DNA from: Gallionellaceae bacterium
GTDB taxonomy: Bacteria; Pseudomonadota; Gammaproteobacteria; Burkholderiales; Thiobacillaceae
Direction: 5' to 3'
NCBI GenBank assembly: GCA_028695325.1
Contig: JAQVJE010000001.1
Coordinates: forward strand, 12,203 to 56,025
DNA length: 43,823 nucleotides
Part shown: positions 1 through 7,794 of the stretch, in pieces
How the letters are laid out: every line of letters starts with the position of its first letter
Position numbering within the stretch: the stretch's first letter is position 1
Position numbers and translations under genes: made by a program
Notes under the pieces: generated by a model
Databases searched by the model: none
Told to the model about the DNA's origin: nothing
Seen by the model: only the letters and a program-made list of their open reading frames with translations

Positions 1-826
1 GCAGGCCGGCGGCCGGACGCACCACCGGGGCGCCGGCGCCCATGGCCTGCTGGGTGGTCATGAGCGGCAGGGAGCCGTAGCAGCGGCCGCCGTACTCGAT
101 CACCAGCGGCATGCGGCGGGCGACGCCGTCGAAATCGGCGTCCATGTTGAAGAAGCCGGCCGTGGCGGCCTGCCCCTGCAGGCGCGCCAGGTTGGCGCTG
201 AAGGCGGCGCCAACCTGCGGTTGCACGCCGGCCGCCTGCAGCGCCGCGCAGTCGATGAGCGGCGGCGGCAGGCCGTCCGGGTTGGTGGTCTCGGCGCCCT
301 GGGCGAAGTTGAAATAGTAGCCCAGCACCGAGGGGCCGCTGGCCAGGGCATCGCCCAGCTTGGCGTCGTAGTCGAGGCGCGGGCGCAGGCGGTCGAGCAG
401 GTCCGCGTAGCCGGGCTGGCCGGCCAGTTCGCCGCGCGCCAGGCGCTCCAGCACCGGCAGGCCCGAGCTCTGGTCCGCCTCGGCGAAGATGATGTCGTAG
501 CCGACCGCGGCGACGCCGTACTGCTGGAACAGGCTGGCGGTCAGGCGGGCCATGCGGTCGCGCGGCCAGGGCCAGCGGCCGACCTCCTGCAGGCTCTTCT
601 CGTCGATGTCGACGATCACCACGCGGTCGTCGATGGCCTGGATCATGCCCAGTTCCAGCTTGTAGTCGTAGATCGCCGCGTCCAGCTTGGCCAGCATGCC
701 GATGCCGTAGAGGCCGGCGGCGTGACCGATCAGGATGGCCAGGAAGACGAAGCTGGCGGCGAACTGGTAGACGAAGCGGCGGCCGCGCAGGTTCATCTCG
801 AACGGCTTCAGCTTGGGCAGTTTCAT
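1..826 (-). CDS. CHASE2-domain sensor protein (probable adenylate/guanylate cyclase or kinase), C-terminus outside window
   Basis: Reverse-strand reading from ATG at 826: MKLPKLKPFEMNLRGRRFVYQFAASFVFLAILIGHAAGLYGIGMLAKLDAAIYDYKLELG...DDRVVIVDIDEKSLQEVGRWPWPRD, typical of the CHASE2 family (VIVDIDekSL.e.GrWPWpR). Open to the window edge. Confidence 0.75.
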   Translation of the reverse strand, partial: MKLPKLKPFEMNLRGRRFVYQFAASFVFLAILIGHAAGLYGIGMLAKLDAAIYDYKLELGMIQAIDDRVVIVDIDEKSLQEVGRWPWPRDRMARLTASLFQQYGVAAVGYDIIFAEADQSSGLPVLERLARGELAGQPGYADLLDRLRPRLDYDAKLGDALASGPSVLGYYFNFAQGAETTNPDGLPPPLIDCAALQAAGVQPQVGAAFSANLARLQGQAATAGFFNMDADFDGVARRMPLVIEYGGRCYGSLPLMTTQQAMGAGAPVVRPAAGL

Positions 827-836
827 GGCGAGTCGG

Positions 837-2471
837 TCAGTGGGCGACGTCGGGATTGTAGCCCGGTATGGCGCCGGGGTCGGGATCGTCGAGCTGCTCC
901 GGCTCCAGGTAGCGCTCGGCATAGGCCTGGTAGACGCGGGCGCGGATGAAGCAGTCGAACAGGTCGGGATCGATGTGGCCCTCCGCCTTCAGGCGGCCCA
1001 GGATGGCGAGGCTCTCGGACAGCGGCTTGCCCGGCTTGTAGGGCCGGTCGCGCGCGGTCAGCGCCTCGAAGACGTCGGCGATCGCCATGATGCGGGCCGG
1101 GATCGACATCTGCTCGCCGGCGAGGCCGCGCGGGTAGCCCTTTCCGTCCATGCGCTCGTGGTGGCTGCCGGCGTACTCGGGGACGTGGCGCAGGTGCTTG
1201 GGCCAGGGCAGCGTCTCCAACATGCGGATGGTCACCTCGATGTGGCGGTCGATGATGGCGCGCTCGGCCTCCGACAGTGTGCCGCGCGGGATGCACAGCA
1301 TGGCCGCCTCCTCATCGTCGAGCAGCGACACCTCGGCGCCGTCCGGGCCGCGCCAGCGGTGGCGCGCGCCGATGCTGCACACGCGCGCCTGGTCCGCCTT
1401 GCTCATCGTCTCGCCGCCCTGATTGGCCTGGCGCAGGAAGGCGCGCTCGGCGTCGAGTTCGGCGTCCGCCGCGGCCTGCCGGCCAACCAGCCCGGCACGC
1501 CAGCCGGCCGGTCCGTGGCGATCCAGGAGGGCCTCCAGTTCGCGTATGCGGGCGTCGCGCCGAAGCACCTCGAAACGGGTGTCGACGAGGCGGATGCGGT
1601 CGAAGATGGCCTCCAGCTTGGTCGACTTGTCGACCACGTGCACCGGCGTGGTGATCTTGCCGCAGTCGTGCAGCAGGGCGGCCAGTTCCAGTTCCCGGCG
1701 CATGCCGTCGTCGAGGGTGAAGCCCTGCAGCGGACCGGACTCGCTGCGGCTGGCTGCTTCCGCCAGCAGCATGGTGAGGATGGGCACGCGCTGGCAGTGG
1801 TCGTGGGTGTAGGGCGACTTCTCGTCGAGGGCGGTGTTGATCACCTTGACGAAGGCGAAGAACAGGGCCTCCAGGCGTTCGATCAGCTGGCGCTTGTTGA
1901 GCACCATGGCGGCCTGGGAGGCGAGCGACTCGACCAGGTACTGGCTGTCGTGGTCGAACTCGACGATCGCGCCGCTGGCCGGGTCGATGGCATTGACCAG
2001 CTGCAACACGCCCATGATCTCGTCCTCGTGGTCGACCAGGGGCACGGTCAGGAAGGACTGCGAGCGGTAGCCGTTGGCCTGGTCAAAGGCGCGCGCACCG
2101 GTGAAGTCGAAGGCGTCGCCGGCATAGACGTCGGCCAGGTTGATGGTGCGGCGCTGGATCGCCGCCGCCGCCGACACGGCGTGCAGGTTGGGCGCCCCGT
2201 CGGCCAGGTAGAGCGGCACCGGTTCCAGGGTCAGGCGCTCGCCGGCCGGGCCGCCGAGGCGGAGGGAGAGGGAACGGTTCTCGATGATCTCGAATTGCAG
2301 GCGATCATCGACCGCGAGGTACAGGGTGCAGCCGTCGGCGTGGGTCAGTTCGAGCGCCGCCTGCACGATGTCGGCCAGGACGACATCGGCGTCCGCCTCC
2401 GCGGACAGTTCGATGCCCACCGCCACCAGGCGCTCCAGACGCGCCAGCAGGTCGGCTTGATTGTCGGTCAC
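837..2471 (-). CDS. GAF + HD-GYP domain protein (probable c-di-GMP phosphodiesterase)
   Basis: HDCGKITTPVHVVDKSTKLE and HHERMDGKGYPRGL are HD-GYP signatures; GAF-like N-terminus (DGCTLYLAVDDRLQFEI). Likely GTG start at 2471; the ORF track extends artificially to 2960. Confidence 0.85.
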   Translation of the reverse strand: MTDNQADLLARLERLVAVGIELSAEADADVVLADIVQAALELTHADGCTLYLAVDDRLQFEIIENRSLSLRLGGPAGERLTLEPVPLYLADGAPNLHAVSAAAAIQRRTINLADVYAGDAFDFTGARAFDQANGYRSQSFLTVPLVDHEDEIMGVLQLVNAIDPASGAIVEFDHDSQYLVESLASQAAMVLNKRQLIERLEALFFAFVKVINTALDEKSPYTHDHCQRVPILTMLLAEAASRSESGPLQGFTLDDGMRRELELAALLHDCGKITTPVHVVDKSTKLEAIFDRIRLVDTRFEVLRRDARIRELEALLDRHGPAGWRAGLVGRQAAADAELDAERAFLRQANQGGETMSKADQARVCSIGARHRWRGPDGAEVSLLDDEEAAMLCIPRGTLSEAERAIIDRHIEVTIRMLETLPWPKHLRHVPEYAGSHHERMDGKGYPRGLAGEQMSIPARIMAIADVFEALTARDRPYKPGKPLSESLAILGRLKAEGHIDPDLFDCFIRARVYQAYAERYLEPEQLDDPDPGAIPGYNPDVAH

Positions 2472-2564
2472 GAGTTGCTCTCCCGGCAGGTTGCGGACGG
2501 CGCCCGGTGGCGCGCCCCCATCATGATAGGCAATCGCACCGCGCCTGGCGTTATCATGCCGGCC

Positions 2565-3362
2565 ATGGACTCGCTGATCGACCTCCTTACCCGACGCGGC
2601 GCCGCCCTGCTCGCCTGGCTGCGCGGCTGGCGGCGCCTGGGTCGCTTCGGCGCCACGGCGATCGTCGAGGCCCTCACCCCGGCCACCTACAACAGCGCCA
2701 CCCGCTCGGTGGTGCAGAAGCAGATCTACTTCACCGCCTGGCAGATACTGCCCGGCTTCACCCTGTTCGCCGCCGTGCTGTCCTACGTCCTCATCCAGAT
2801 CGTAGTCGACACCGCGCGCGACTATGGCCTGGCCCAGCACGCCCTCGAGATGTCGGTGCGCATCCTGGTGCTGGAGATACTGCCGCTGCTCACCGCCCTG
2901 TTCGTCGGCCTGCGCTCGGGCGCGGCGATCAACACCGAGGTGGCCCTGATGATCGTGCACAACGAGATGAAGGCCCTGGAGGAGACCGGCGTCGACCCCA
3001 TGCGCTTCGAGTTCATCCCGCGCGTGATCGGCGGCGTCATCTCGGTGGTGGCGCTCACCGCGGTGGCCAGTGCCCTCGCCCTGGTACTCGCCTACGTCGC
3101 GGTGTACGGCTTCCAGTTCTTCAGCCTGCCCGAGTTCAACCGGGTGGTCGGCAACGTGTTCGACCCGCCCGCCATCGCGCTGCTGTGGGCCAAGGTGTTC
3201 GCCTTCGGCCTGGCGGTCACCGTGATCCCCATTTCCGAAGGCCTGGCGGCGCCGGCCGACAAGCTGTTCTTCGTACCCATCTCGGTGCTGCGCGGCATGG
3301 TGCGGCTTTTCTTCGTCCTGATGCTGGTCGAGGTGATCTCATTAGCGCTCAAGTACATCTGA
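2565..3362 (+). CDS. MlaE-family ABC transporter permease (lipid transport)
   Basis: MDSLIDLLTRRGAALLAWLRGWRRLGRFGATAIVEALTPATYNSATRSVVQKQIYFTAWQILPGFTLFAAVLSYVLI...LPLLTALFVGLRSGAAINTEVALM; MlaE/DUF140-type sequence, followed by an MCE gene. Confidence 0.85.
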   Translation: MDSLIDLLTRRGAALLAWLRGWRRLGRFGATAIVEALTPATYNSATRSVVQKQIYFTAWQILPGFTLFAAVLSYVLIQIVVDTARDYGLAQHALEMSVRILVLEILPLLTALFVGLRSGAAINTEVALMIVHNEMKALEETGVDPMRFEFIPRVIGGVISVVALTAVASALALVLAYVAVYGFQFFSLPEFNRVVGNVFDPPAIALLWAKVFAFGLAVTVIPISEGLAAPADKLFFVPISVLRGMVRLFFVLMLVEVISLALKYI

Positions 3363-3367
3363 AGTGG

Positions 3368-3805
3368 GTGGCCGACGACGCCGCCCGCCGCACGGCGATC
3401 GCCGCCGCGCATGATGCGGACATCTCGCTGATCTCCGACGAATTACCCCTGCGCGCCAATCTGTCGGTGCTGGAGAACATCGCCATCGTGCCACAGTACC
3501 GCGAGAATCTGGCCTACGAGGTGGCCGCCGACCAGGCCTGGGCCTTGCTCGTCCGGCTCGGCCGCACCGACTGTGCGTTCAAGCGCGACCCCGACCTGAC
3601 CAGCGAGGAACGCTTCGTAGCCAAACTGCTGCGCGCCGTCATCCGGGCGCCCTCTATAATCATCATCGACCGTCCCGCCCTGCTGCTGCCAGACTGCCAT
3701 TACCCGCCCCGTGTGCAGGCAACGCTGGACGCGCTGGACGACAAGATCAACGAATGCTGGATCGTGGACTACCCATGGAACGAGCCCCTGTACGCGCCCC
3801 GCTGA
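3368..3805 (+). CDS. short degenerate ABC-ATPase-like protein (MlaF-like remnant lacking Walker A)
   Basis: GTG start candidate at 3368: VADDAARRTAIAAAHDADISLISDELPLRANLSVLENIAIVPQYREN...LTSEERFVAKLLRAVIRAPSIIIIDRPALLL. Resembles the ABC ATPase region from after the Q-loop through Walker B. Intact frame of about 145 aa. Confidence 0.6.
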   Translation: MADDAARRTAIAAAHDADISLISDELPLRANLSVLENIAIVPQYRENLAYEVAADQAWALLVRLGRTDCAFKRDPDLTSEERFVAKLLRAVIRAPSIIIIDRPALLLPDCHYPPRVQATLDALDDKINECWIVDYPWNEPLYAPR

Positions 3806-4752
3806 TCAAGAACCTGGAATTCAAGGTCGGCCTGCTGCTTGTCCTCACCCTGGTCCTGGCGGCCGGCTTCCTGCTCTACACCATGTACGCGCGCGGCGCC
3901 TTCGAGCGCACCCAGCGCCTGATCCTGGTGACCGAGAACGCCGAGGGTGTGCAGTCCGGCATGGCGATGACCTACGCCGGCTTCCCCATCGGCCGGGTCA
4001 AGCGCCTCGACCTCGCCGACGATGGCGAGGTGCGCGTCGAGATGGCGATCCCGGTCAAGGACGCCAGGTGGCTACGCCAGTCCAGCGTGTTCACCCTGGA
4101 GAAGTCACTGGTCGGCGGCGCCAGGATACGCGCCTTCACCAACCAGCCGGACGACCCCATCCTGGAAGACGGCGCCGAACGTCCCCTGCTCACCGGCGAC
4201 GCCGCGGCGGAGATCCCGGAGATCATGGCCCAGGTGCAGGACATCCTGGCCAACGTCAAGGCCATGACCCAGGCCGACTCCAGCATCAACCAGAGCCTCG
4301 TCCACGTGAAGACGGTGACCGAGCGCATGGCCGGCGAGCACGGCGTCCTCGGCGGGGTGCTCGGCTCGCCGGAGAACGCCGGCAAAGTGATCCAGGCCGT
4401 CGACCGCAGCAACGCCCTGCTCGCCTCGCTCAACGACGTCTCGCACAAGGCCGACGGCATGCTGGGCAAGGCCGACCAGCGCGTATTCGGCCCGGACGGC
4501 GTGATGGACGAAGTGCAGAAGTCGGTGACACAGATCAACGCCATCCTGGCCGACGTGCGCGACAGCCTGAAGAAGGCCGACGCCATCCTGGCCAACGGCG
4601 AGGCCATCTCGGCCGACGTCAAGGCAGCCACCACCGACATCGCCGTGCTGCGCGCCGAGGTGGACGACAGCCTGACCAAGGTCAACCACCTGATCAACGA
4701 GATCAACCGCAAGTGGCCGTTCGCCCGCGAGGTGGAGGTGAAACTGCCATGA
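3775..4752 (+). CDS. MCE-domain (MlaD-like) substrate-binding protein
   Basis: MERAPVRAPLIKNLEFKVGLLLVLTLVLAAGFLLYTMYARGAFERTQRLILVTENAEGVQSGMAMTYAGFPIGRVKRLDL; N-terminal TM helix plus MCE domain. Confidence 0.85.
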   Translation: MERAPVRAPLIKNLEFKVGLLLVLTLVLAAGFLLYTMYARGAFERTQRLILVTENAEGVQSGMAMTYAGFPIGRVKRLDLADDGEVRVEMAIPVKDARWLRQSSVFTLEKSLVGGARIRAFTNQPDDPILEDGAERPLLTGDAAAEIPEIMAQVQDILANVKAMTQADSSINQSLVHVKTVTERMAGEHGVLGGVLGSPENAGKVIQAVDRSNALLASLNDVSHKADGMLGKADQRVFGPDGVMDEVQKSVTQINAILADVRDSLKKADAILANGEAISADVKAATTDIAVLRAEVDDSLTKVNHLINEINRKWPFAREVEVKLP

Positions 4753-5396
4753 GACGCCTGGCCCCGATCGCCCTCCTTGCCTTGGCCGCCTGCGCCGGCT
4801 CGCCGCCGCCGCCGGACTGGAAGATGAATGCCCAGAGCGGACTGGAAGGCTTCACCAAGCACTATCTGGACGGCAACGCCAAACTGGCCGAGATGAACTT
4901 CGCCAAGGCGCGCGCCGAGGCCGCCCGCACCGGCCGGCCCGACCTCATCGCGCGCGTCGAACTGGCCCGTTGCGGGGTGCGCGCCGCCGCCCTGGAGTTC
5001 GACGACTGTCCGGCCTACCAGGCACTCCGAGACGGCGCCGCACCGGCCGAGCAGGCCTACGCGCGCTTCCTCGCCGGCGACTGGCAGGATCTCGCCGGCA
5101 AGGCCCTGCCGGCGCAGTACGCCGGCGTCGTCAAGACTGGTGACGCGGCCGGCCTGGCAACGATCAAGGATCCGGCCTCGCGCCTGATCGCCGCCGGAGT
5201 GCTGTTCAGGGCCGGCCGGCTGCCACCGGAAGGCATCGCCACCGCCGTCGACACCGCCTCCGAGCGGGGCTGGCGTCGCCCCCTGCTGGCCTGGCTGGGG
5301 GTCGAGCTGAAGCGCGCCGAGGCGGCCGGCGACCAGGCCGCCATGGCCAGGATACAGCAGCGCATCGACCTGGTGGCGGCCTCGACCCGGCCCTGA
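4749..5396 (+). CDS. putative lipoprotein of the MCE operon
   Basis: MRRLAPIALLALAACAGSPPPPDW lipobox (LAAC). ATGA overlap with the MCE gene stop. Confidence 0.7.
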   Translation: MRRLAPIALLALAACAGSPPPPDWKMNAQSGLEGFTKHYLDGNAKLAEMNFAKARAEAARTGRPDLIARVELARCGVRAAALEFDDCPAYQALRDGAAPAEQAYARFLAGDWQDLAGKALPAQYAGVVKTGDAAGLATIKDPASRLIAAGVLFRAGRLPPEGIATAVDTASERGWRRPLLAWLGVELKRAEAAGDQAAMARIQQRIDLVAASTRP

Positions 5397-5516
5397 CCGG
5401 GTCGACCTCGACGCCGGCATCGACACGCGCTCCCTTGCCCCGCCCCTTTCCCGGAGTGAGAGGGGATCACCTTTCGCCACTGTCGACAGTACCGGGCAGG
5501 ATGAAAGAAGCGGTAA

Positions 5517-5541
5517 TACACGACAAAATTACTCGTATAAT
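5517..5541 (+). promoter_or_regulatory. candidate promoter/operator upstream of pmpA-like gene
   Basis: Consensus -10 TATAAT at 5536-5541. Imperfect inverted repeat TACACGA-N9-TCGTATA (5517-5523/5533-5539) overlaps it. Confidence 0.5.
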
Positions 5542-5567
5542 GCCGGCCTTCTCGGGGGAGAATCGAC

Positions 5568-6134
5568 ATGGACAACCTGCTCTACTGGCTCTACCAGCCC
5601 TGGCCCTGGTACGTGGCCGGCCCGCTGATCGGCCTGATGGTCCCGCTGATGCTGTTCGTCGGCAACCGCTCGTTCGGCATCTCCAACAACCTGCGCCACC
5701 TGTGCGCGATCACCCAGCCGCGCCAGGTCGACGTGGACTTCTTCAAGTACGACTGGAAGGAGCACACCTGGAGCCTGGTGTTCGTGATCGGCACCGGCCT
5801 CGGCGGCTTCCTCGCCGGGGTGGTGTTCGCCAATCCCGAGCCGGTGGCGCTCAGCCCAGCCGCCCTGGCCATGGTCGAATCCTGGGGCTTCGCGGCGCCT
5901 GCCGACCTGCTGGTGCCGCCGGAACTGTTCGACCCCACGGTGCGCAACCTCACCTTCCTGTTCACCGCCGGCGTCCTGGTCGGCTTCGGCACCCGCTACG
6001 CCGGCGGCTGCACCTCCGGGCACGCCATCACCGGCCTGTCCACCCTGCAACTGGCCTCGGTCTACGCGGTGGCCGGCATCTTCGCCGGCGGCCTCTTGTC
6101 GTCCTGGCTGCTCGTCCCGCTGCTGCTGCAATGA
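5568..6134 (+). CDS. YeeE/YedE-family transporter half (PmpA-like, sulfur-compound transport)
   Basis: [48 protein letters not shown]...[23 protein letters not shown]; the GGCTSGH motif is typical of YeeE/TsuA. Confidence 0.85.
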   Translation: MDNLLYWLYQPWPWYVAGPLIGLMVPLMLFVGNRSFGISNNLRHLCAITQPRQVDVDFFKYDWKEHTWSLVFVIGTGLGGFLAGVVFANPEPVALSPAALAMVESWGFAAPADLLVPPELFDPTVRNLTFLFTAGVLVGFGTRYAGGCTSGHAITGLSTLQLASVYAVAGIFAGGLLSSWLLVPLLLQ

Positions 6135-6550
6135 AACGCTACCTGCCCTACCTCCTGGCCGGCATGGCCTTCGGCTTCGTCCTCGTCAAGGCGGAGGCGG
6201 CCTCCTGGTACCGCATTCAGGAGATGTTCCACTTCCAGAGCTTCCACATGTTCGGGATCATGGCCACGGCCATCGCCACCGGGCTGGCCAGCGTGCAGCT
6301 GATCCGGTACCTGGGCCGGCGCCGCGCCCTCGACGGCCAGACCATCGAGATCCCGGCCAAGCCGCCCGGCCGCAAGAGCTACCTCCACGGCGGCTTCATC
6401 TTCGGCCTCGGCTGGGGCCTGATCGGGCTGTGCCCGGGGCCGGTGTTCGCCCTGGTCGGCACCGGCTCGATCGGTGCCCTGGCGGTGCTGGCCGGCGCCC
6501 TGCACGGCACCTGGCTGTACGGCGCCCTGAAGGACAAGGTGCCCCATTAA
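6131..6550 (+). CDS. YeeE/YedE-family transporter half (PmpB/DUF6691-like)
   Basis: [49 protein letters not shown]...FGLGWGLIGLCPGPVFALVGTG; ATGA overlap with pmpA-like gene. Confidence 0.85.
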   Translation: MKRYLPYLLAGMAFGFVLVKAEAASWYRIQEMFHFQSFHMFGIMATAIATGLASVQLIRYLGRRRALDGQTIEIPAKPPGRKSYLHGGFIFGLGWGLIGLCPGPVFALVGTGSIGALAVLAGALHGTWLYGALKDKVPH

Positions 6551-6580
6551 TAATCTTGATTGATGGTTCAAATAGTTGTT

Positions 6581-6610
6581 TTGACATCCCGGCGCCACCG
6601 GGTCTAACCT
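6581..6610 (+). promoter_or_regulatory. candidate sigma70-type promoter for the 6699 gene
   Basis: TTGACA (6581-6586), 18 bp, TAACCT (6605-6610). Confidence 0.5.
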
Positions 6611-6698
6611 AGCCGGCGGCAAAGATCCGGTTCGCCTTCTGCGTCCCGCGCGACCGAGTCTCGAATGCCCCCAATTGCATGTGAGGAGACGATAGAAA

Positions 6699-7205
6699 AT
6701 GCGTAAACAGCTGTTCGCCCTGGCCGCCCTGTCCTGCGCGGCCACCGCCGCCCAGGCCGCCCCCCTGATGTCCGCCGAGTGGGCCACCCAAGCCTGCCAG
6801 TACTGGAACACCAACACCGCGCTCACCACCGAGTTGGCCGAGAAGTGGGCCAAGAACGACGGCGGCCGCGGCTACAAGGTCATCCACATGTACCGCACCG
6901 ATTGCGGCGAGGACACCAAGGTCGAAATGACCATCTCCACCTCGGGCGGCAAGACCACCTGCGTGTACGCCGGCCCGATCCAGCACGCCGACATGAACTA
7001 CCGCATGGACTACAAGATGCACGCCGAGACCAAGCGCTGGAAGGAAATGGGCGCCGGCGAGTACGGCCCCATGCGCGCCATGATGTTCGGCCGCCTCAAG
7101 TTCGAGGGCCCCAAGACTGAGGCCATGAAGGTCATGGGCCCGTTCGAGCAGTTCCTGCTGATCCCCGGCAAGGTGCCCGGCGAGGATACCTGCCCGGCCA
7201 AGTAA
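6699..7205 (+). CDS. secreted conserved hypothetical protein, possibly SCP2-like
   Basis: MRKQLFALAALSCAATAAQAAPLMSAEW signal peptide; MFGRLKFEGPKTEAMKVMGPFEQFL resembles SCP2 sterol-carrier C-termini. RBS GGAG upstream and terminator downstream. Confidence 0.6.
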   Translation: MRKQLFALAALSCAATAAQAAPLMSAEWATQACQYWNTNTALTTELAEKWAKNDGGRGYKVIHMYRTDCGEDTKVEMTISTSGGKTTCVYAGPIQHADMNYRMDYKMHAETKRWKEMGAGEYGPMRAMMFGRLKFEGPKTEAMKVMGPFEQFLLIPGKVPGEDTCPAK

Positions 7206-7216
7206 GCTCGACCCGC

Positions 7217-7254
7217 GCAACAAAAAAGCCCGCCTAGGCGGGCTTTTTTGTTGC
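7217..7254 (+). terminator. Rho-independent terminator
   Basis: caacaaaaaagcccgcctaggcgggcttttttgttg: long GC stem flanked by A and T tracts; could act on both strands. Confidence 0.9.
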
Positions 7255-7268
7255 CCCGGCAGCGGGAG

Positions 7269-7757
7269 TCAGTGCAGGTTGGGCACGCCCTGTTCGGCCG
7301 GGAAGCCGCTCTCGATCTCATCCGCGGTGGCGTCGCGGATCGACAGTATCTCGGTCACGCAGCGCGCCACCCGGCCGGCCATCGGGTTGTTGCCGTCGAG
7401 GGTGATCCTGCCGTCGGCGATGGCGGTAACCCGGAAGGTGAGGACGTCGCCGCTGTCGTTCTGCAGGTCGGCCTCGGCGCCGACGTAGCGGATCTGCGGC
7501 GGCACGTTGTCGATGTCCTCCTCAATCACCAGTTCGGGGTTGCGCTCGCCGAAAGCGCCCGCCGGCAGGATGGACTCGACCCGGTCACCCGCCCTGTGGC
7601 CGTCCAGGCTCTGCTCGATCTCGTCGAACAGGCCGCTGCCGGCGCCGTGCACGTAGCCGGTCGGCATGTCCTGCTGGCCCATCACATTGCCCGCCTCATC
7701 GAGCACGCTGTAGCGTATGTACACCACCTTATGCTTGCAGACGACATCCTCGCTCAT
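7269..7757 (-). CDS. SlyD-like FKBP-type peptidyl-prolyl cis-trans isomerase
   Basis: MSEDVVCKHKVVYIRYSVLDEAGNVMGQQDMPTGYVHGAGSGLFDEIEQSLDGHRAGDRVESILPAGAFGERNPELV. Confidence 0.8.
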   Translation of the reverse strand: MSEDVVCKHKVVYIRYSVLDEAGNVMGQQDMPTGYVHGAGSGLFDEIEQSLDGHRAGDRVESILPAGAFGERNPELVIEEDIDNVPPQIRYVGAEADLQNDSGDVLTFRVTAIADGRITLDGNNPMAGRVARCVTEILSIRDATADEIESGFPAEQGVPNLH

Positions 7758-7794
7758 GACGGTCTCCGGATAGAAAGTGCGGCAGTTTAACAGA

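Noticed and set aside
813-2500. N-terminal part of plus-strand 849-aa ORF (813..3362)
   Set aside because: Antisense to the CHASE2/HD-GYP genes; the genuine gene (MlaE-like) starts near 2565.
3362-3805. Simple frameshift explanation for the truncated ABC-ATPase-like ORF
   Set aside because: The permease stop lies 5 bp upstream of the candidate GTG, so no missing N-terminal half is present in another frame; a deletion in the assembly cannot be excluded but a frameshift alone does not explain it.
5479-5490. ACTGTCGACAGT as a LexA box
   Set aside because: LexA boxes of the E. coli type need CTGT-N8-ACAG; here the half sites are only 2 bp apart. Noted only as a palindrome.
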